Assembly (NCBI GenBank): GCA_024509875.1
Contig: JAMPIV010005809.1
Location: 310,001-374,000, forward strand
Length of the DNA: 64,000 nt
Reading direction: 5' to 3'
Origin: Oreohelix idahoensis
Lineage: Eukaryota > Mollusca > Gastropoda > Stylommatophora > Oreohelicidae
Positions 59,675 through 64,000 of the stretch are shown here, piece after piece (within the stretch, counting starts at the first letter, position 1; each line of letters starts with the position of its first letter). The notes under the pieces were generated by a model that made no database searches, was not told where the DNA came from, and saw only the letters and a program-made list of their open reading frames with translations. Made by a program: the position numbers and the translations under genes.

Positions 59675-60351
59675 TTAACTACCGCTAGCCGGTGGGACCG
59701 GCTTTTGAAATCCTATCATCTGGACTGCGAGCCGCTCAGAGTGTCGGTCTATTTTTAGTAATAAAATGAATGAAAAATGTACTGAAACACTTTCTGATCT
59801 GGTTCGAGATTTTAAATTGCCACCGGAAAACAAATTCCCAAAGCATGGTTATTGTAGAACACTGGAAAATTGATATTCTGTTCATATTTTTCTGTGTTTT
59901 GGGTTAGTTACCAAATCGTGTAAAACTGTTTCCCGTGGCAACTAGTGATAGGACCACAAAAAATGTTTGTACATCTCGTCTAATGGCTGAACAGGCTAGA
60001 AACTTGTTTCAACAATTGACTGATAGATCTAGCGACGATGACAAGAGTGAAAACGGTGTGCACATTGATTGAAATAGTGATTTTGATAGAGATGGGGCGC
60101 AAGCAGTATAATTGTGAAAATAGTGCAAGTTCTCGGCCATCGGAGGGCCGTTAAATAGCAACAACCTCTATTAGAGTTACAAATGGTGCTCATTGTAATA
60201 GTACATTCATTTATCTTTAACATGACATGTAATTCATAAAAATATGTAAACAATTACGAAAACTACAGCTTACTTTGTGCAAACATCTACAGGATGAAAA
60301 TGGGGAAAAAATTTAATTTGGCCACAGTGTGTTTTTCAATTCGGTAGTTAA
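59675..60351. mobile_element. TTAA MITE-3, 669 bp
   Basis: 59679-60347 between TTAA sites, in the wider palindromic context ACATTAACTACCG...CGGTAGTTAATGT. The inside is non-coding with a GC-rich first 80 bp (GCTAGCCGGTGGGACCGGC). Unrelated in sequence to MITE-1 but has the same target. Confidence 0.7.
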
Positions 60352-60365
60352 TGTGTTGTAAATTT

Positions 60366-60715
60366 ATTTCAGACAGGATGAAATAAAGTTAAATTAAGTT
60401 TAAACAGGATCAACTTCAGTAAATTTACTTTAAACAGGATCAACTTCAGTAAATTTACTTCAAACAGGATTAACTTCAGTAAATTTACTTCAAAAAGCAT
60501 CACCTTAATTAAATTACTTCAAACAGCATCAACTTAAGATAAATTTACTACAAACAGGATCAACTTAAGATAAATTTAATATAAAAAGCATCACCTTAAT
60601 TAAATTTACTTCAAACAGCATCAACTTACGATAAATTTACTTCATACAGTATCAACTTCAGTAAATTTACTTCAAACAGAATAACATTAAGATAAATTTA
60701 CTTTGGACAGTATCA
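60366..60715. repeat. 30-bp degenerate minisatellite
   Basis: About ten diverged copies of AAACAGGATCAACTTCAGTA plus AATTTACTTC, 30 bp apart, some shortened. Confidence 0.85.
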
Positions 60716-61132
60716 ATAAAGAACAAACTGGATTAAAACGCAACACTAAAAAAATATTTCTAACCAAACACCAATTTCAAAACTGATTTTAAAAATCAGA
60801 AACAGTTGATACAAAGGTAAGACACTAGATTAAAATGAAAAAAAATACAAACATAAATAGTTATAATAAAAACTAACAGCTCAGCCAAATTAAAATGCAT
60901 ACAGAATGTATTAGATAATGAACACATGACTGTAAAAAATTATGTTTAAGCAAAAGTGATAGGCTCACAGGGGAAATAAATCACAGGCCAACCAAAAGGC
61001 ACCATGCTTATCACTTCTGCTACTTGTACATTGTCTAGTGTCTTCCTTTCTGTCTTACAAGTCCTGCTATTTACCTACATTTGTTTATTTATACGCTTAT
61101 AGTGACAATTACAGACATAATTTAGTTCTGAC

Positions 61133-61313
61133 CTTCTTGTATACTGCAGCAGTGAGCACTGTCTTGACTTCTATACCAATATTCATTGAGTGATAAAAGC
61201 GGTAGTTGTTGGTCATTGAGTTAACGAACATGACTACAAAGAATGAACCAGCCAGGACATAACCTTGCCACACAGGGTAGCTCTCCTTCTGCTCTGCATA
61301 GTTAATGACTTCA
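61133..61313 (-). CDS. ABCC1-like: ABCC1-like exon a (membrane domain 1)
   Basis: This 181-bp exon has its acceptor AG at 61315-61314 and donor GT at 61132-61131. It gives 60 full codons after one carried-over base. The peptide holds a hydrophobic membrane segment (WQGYVLAGSFFVVMFV) followed by GIEVKTVLTAAVYKK, which matches the MRP region ending in the conserved AVYRK. It runs in phase 0 into the next exon at 58558. The exon upstream was not found, so the gene continues beyond the window or in an exon I could not see. Confidence 0.88.
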
Positions 61314-61824
61314 CTGTGATCAGGAAATGAAGTATGAAAGTTTCATGTGGTTGGAACTGGGATAAAGACCGAAGTAGACAAATGTTAAATAATGGAACAA
61401 AGAAACCAATTAAGCTAAATTTAAGATAACACCAGTACAATCAAATGTGTGGATGAAAAAAAAAAGTCACTCTCCTTTTTTTGTGTTCAATGATTCAGAT
61501 TTGAGCTGTCACTGTCATGCAGCCCTAAGGAAAAGCAGGGGAAAATAAGGGACAGAGTGGATGGTGAAGATCGCAGAAAATTCAGCAAAACGGCACTATG
61601 ACAGACAAAAAGAATGGCCTGTACAGTGGATGAAGCCACTGTTAATGATTGGCTGATTAAATGATGATTATATTCATCACCTCAAACAATGAAAGACAAC
61701 TGTCTTCTTTGTCTTACTGCACTTTGTCCAAACAAATTATTCAGAATGATACAGAAATCATAATTCGTTAAAAATAATAACCATAACAGCATAGCAATAA
61801 GAGTCGTCTTTTTCGCTCGCTCTC

Positions 61825-62140
61825 AAATAACCAAATCAGGACCGAAGTCGCCGTAAAAGTGATGAATGCAGTCAGGATCCATAGCTTGACTGCTTGCATC
61901 AGGGTCAGCGAACCAGAGCTGACCAAGACCCTACTCCACCTCCAAGTGGTGGTCCTGGAAACAGGCTGCATCACTGCAGTCTGACTGAAAGAGTAGGGAT
62001 CAAAGAGGGAAGGCAAAAAATGCCGTCCTGAAGTCGGATGTGTTGGCCGAAAGGCGCAAATATCGCAGCTTTGCTGTAAACGGACACAATGCAACCGACG
62101 TCCTTTTCAGGACGAACGAGGAAGAAGAAATAACCAAATC
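61825..62140 (+). mobile_element. truncated retroelement insert with 13-bp TSD
   Basis: 61838-62127 flanked by AAATAACCAAATC. The 3' end GACGAACGAGGAAGAAGAA matches the 3' end of the LINE relic at 57845-58320. No recognisable domain is left, so it is likely a 5'-truncated LINE or a SINE sharing that tail. Confidence 0.7.
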
Positions 62141-62687
62141 TATCTCTTTCTTAAAACGGATGGTCTATCTCAGGCTTCTTTCGTCCCCATATAATTTCTC
62201 CTGTAACTGGGTTTGTTGAAGGTCATGCTCCTACCCTGCTCCTCTCATGGAGTCGACAGTCTTGGTGGACATGTTTTGCTGTTTGTATGTCTGTCCGATG
62301 TTCAGTTTGTTTTAACAGACAGTGGTAATAATAGTCAAATGTTTAAAGACAGAAAATGGAGATGGATACAATGTATTCTCAGATAATAACCAACCAGTAT
62401 AATCTGGCATGCCTCAGACTTAAACTCACAGAGAAAGAGAAGAAAGAGAACCTTCAGAAGGATGGTGGAAGAGTAAGCTAAGGCAACAGGGATCATATGA
62501 AATAAATTAAAGAACATGCCTCAAAAACTGAAACTAGCAGTGAGCTACAATTGCAGCTTTACATTCATATGGAAAAAAAAAGATTCATAAATGATTGATT
62601 AGTTGGCTGATAATGAGCTGACTGATTAGCGGACTGATAAAGAGAGTGAAACTTATACATTTTAATTCATTTAATGCTACTTCAGAA

Positions 62688-62689
<2 letters not shown>

Positions 62690-62720
<31 letters not shown>

Positions 62721-62721
62721 T
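62690..62721. repeat. (CAT)n microsatellite
   Basis: Ten TCA/CAT units, followed by a ~140-bp sequence (ATGGAGTATGGAGCCACCAC) that recurs diverged at 58640-58750 and 35610-35700. It is an unclassified dispersed repeat. Confidence 0.85.
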
Positions 62722-63003
62722 TTCATCTGTGCTCCTTATGGAGTATGGAGCCACCACTGCAGTTGGTCCCCTTGAAGGAAGCTTACATCTACGCACATTC
62801 ACATGCTCTTGTAGCAGTAGTTTCTGCCACAATTAGTTTTACATGATGAAGTTGCCAGTCCCATGCCCAACCTCATGTTAGTCACCTTGTATGACATGCT
62901 TGAAAGTACAGTAGTCCTGTTCTTTCTTTGTCTCATCAGAGACCCCCCGGGGAACTAACAGGGCTTATTGCTACATATATATAGAACAAAATATGTAAGT
63001 CTT

Positions 63004-63613
63004 GTTGTTGTTGTTGTTTAACTAGGGCTGCTGAGCTTCATGCTCTTTTGTCGCCAATATCAAGTTAAAGACTCCTCGGTATTATCTACATTGTAGATCT
63101 AGGCTTTTTTCTAAGGCTTTTCTGCCATTAAAAACGTGTTGAGTTAAGTTATGAGCTCCAGTTTCTCCAGCTTGGTTTGCATTTAACAGATCATCACATC
63201 TGGTCCCAAGCTAGGAAGAAGAAGCACGTGGCTTACTGTGCATTTTCTGCCATCCAAGCGGGCTCTCCAAATATGCAGAGCTAAAATACTGTACTCTGGT
63301 TCTGGGCTCTCTCAAGGAATTGTCACGTCCTACAAAGAGCCACTTCTCAGCTCCCTCGCCTATCATGGTTAGATCCTCCTGCGTGCAGCCAATCAGGTAA
63401 AAGCCAGAGTTACATCTGGGGGCTCACGTGAGTCACAGAGTTCTCAACATGTTTCACTACAGGGAAATTCCCTGGAAGTGTGTGGAAGTTTTCAAGAGTC
63501 AATGAGGGTGTAATTAGCCTCACAGACAGAGGTTCACTTCCACATCTGTATACTATAGCATTGTGCTTAGCTGGTGATCATGTAAGGATGACCCTAGATA
63601 TGCCTCCATGCAT
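63004..63613 (+). repeat. Rep-A copy 3
   Basis: The least interrupted Rep-A copy besides 7827-8442: GTTTAACTAGGGCTGCTGAG to TGCCTCCATGCAT, about 80-85% alike by eye. It contains the empty site GGTATTATCTAC that the Penelope-like element disrupts in copy 2. Confidence 0.75.
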
Positions 63614-63855
63614 ATGTAAGTCTTATACAACAGTGTCTTTTCTGTAAACTAAACAATTTAGCTGCATGATAAATTACCATCTCCTGGGAGTAAGAACTAT
63701 AAAAGGTGAGATCATCATATCTTCAGGCTGCTAACTAATCTAGCTACATGTAGGGGAGGTGTTCCTATTTTTAAAAAGCTGACTAACTTCATACTGGCTT
63801 TCAAGATTTTCTATATCTTTCAATTACTAAAAATAGCTATTTCATTTTGCTGGGC

Positions 63856-63937
63856 TTAACTCTTTCAGTCCAGAGCAACGCTCTGAGCGTTGCAAAATTC
63901 AACACGCCCTGCCAGAGCAACGCTCAGAGCGTGGTTT
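63856..63937. mobile_element. TTAA MITE-1, left end only
   Basis: TTAA then CTCTTTCAGTCCAGAGCAAC and the palindromic GCAACGCTCTGAGCGTTGC blocks match the start of the 27301 copy. At about 63938 it is interrupted by a SINE-T copy that runs off the window. Confidence 0.75.
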
Positions 63938-64000
63938 ATTATTAATGTCTAACCTGACATTGATTTTACGTGAGTATCCCTTTTCTTGTACAGAGACAGG
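63938..64000 (-). mobile_element. SINE-T 3' end, cut by window edge
   Basis: GTCTAACCTGACATTGATTT, TACGTGAGTATCCC and TTGTACAGAGACAGG match the 3' end of SINE-T in minus orientation (compare 52430-52490). Confidence 0.75.

Noticed and set aside
61314..64000. Further upstream ABCC exons
   Set aside because: I looked for the preceding MRP segment on the minus strand and saw no convincing peptide with splice sites; it may lie outside the window.

Overview
This is animal nuclear DNA, most likely from a lophotrochozoan such as a mollusc. The evidence is spliced exons with GT/AG borders, very long introns, tRNA-derived SINEs, RTE/CFDP2-like LINEs, a Penelope-like element with a GIY-YIG nuclease, mariner and Tigger-type DNA transposons and many minisatellites. 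No operons, bacterial genes or CRISPR arrays are seen. The species assignment is an inference from repeat content only.

The only host protein gene I can support is an ABC transporter of the MRP family (ABCC1-like) on the minus strand. Ten exons run from 61313 down to 8988 (about 52 kb). They encode the second half of the first MRP-type membrane domain, the linker, and the first nucleotide-binding domain (NBD1: Walker A, Q-loop, LSGGQ signature, Walker B). Exon phases join perfectly at every junction that can be checked. One exon (13781-13866) carries a reading-frame break and has a repeat lying against its 5' side, so the locus is either mis-assembled there or damaged. The start and end of the gene lie outside the window.

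Everything else sits in the introns and flanks. 1-7640: a LINE1 (RTE-like) fragment, a 45-bp minisatellite split by LINE2 pieces, a TTAA MITE, and a near-complete LINE1 carrying a 0.5-kb insert with a hammerhead-like core. 7.6-20.4 kb: dispersed repeat Rep-A, several LINE pieces with 5' inversions, a Penelope-like element, a 28S rRNA pseudogene split by LINE2, a 25-bp minisatellite and a Tigger-like MITE. 20.4-31.4 kb: one minus-strand LINE4 split by a 3.6-kb solo LTR (itself holding two SINEs) and by a 4.3-kb TTAA-type transposon (itself holding MITEs), then a dead mariner. 32-36 kb: a LINE RNase H remnant, a 40-bp minisatellite and SINE-B copies.

36.7-50.6 kb is the highlight: a three-level nest. 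A SINE-B copy was hit by a Ty3/gypsy-type LTR retrotransposon (36669-50597, 551-bp LTRs, TCCTC target duplication). Its pol order is protease-integrase-RT-RNase H, the order of the Gmr1 clade and not that of ordinary gypsy elements. Its 3' LTR was then hit by a second, long-LTR element (43669-50063, CACGC duplication). That element keeps only a zinc knuckle and protease, and its 5' end is scrambled into inverted LTR pieces around a backward tRNA-Pro primer site.

50.6-64 kb holds the remaining five ABCC exons, interrupted 27-bp and 31-bp minisatellites, SINEs, a mariner-type MITE, TTAA MITEs, (TA)n tracts and a last Rep-A copy.

Stretches over 300 bases in which I recognise nothing beyond AT-rich intronic DNA: 3057-3406, 8446-8987, 13311-13499 with flanks, 31420-32100, 32760-33360, 52966-53407, 53705-54204, 55580-56265, 60716-61132, 61314-61824 and 62141-62690.
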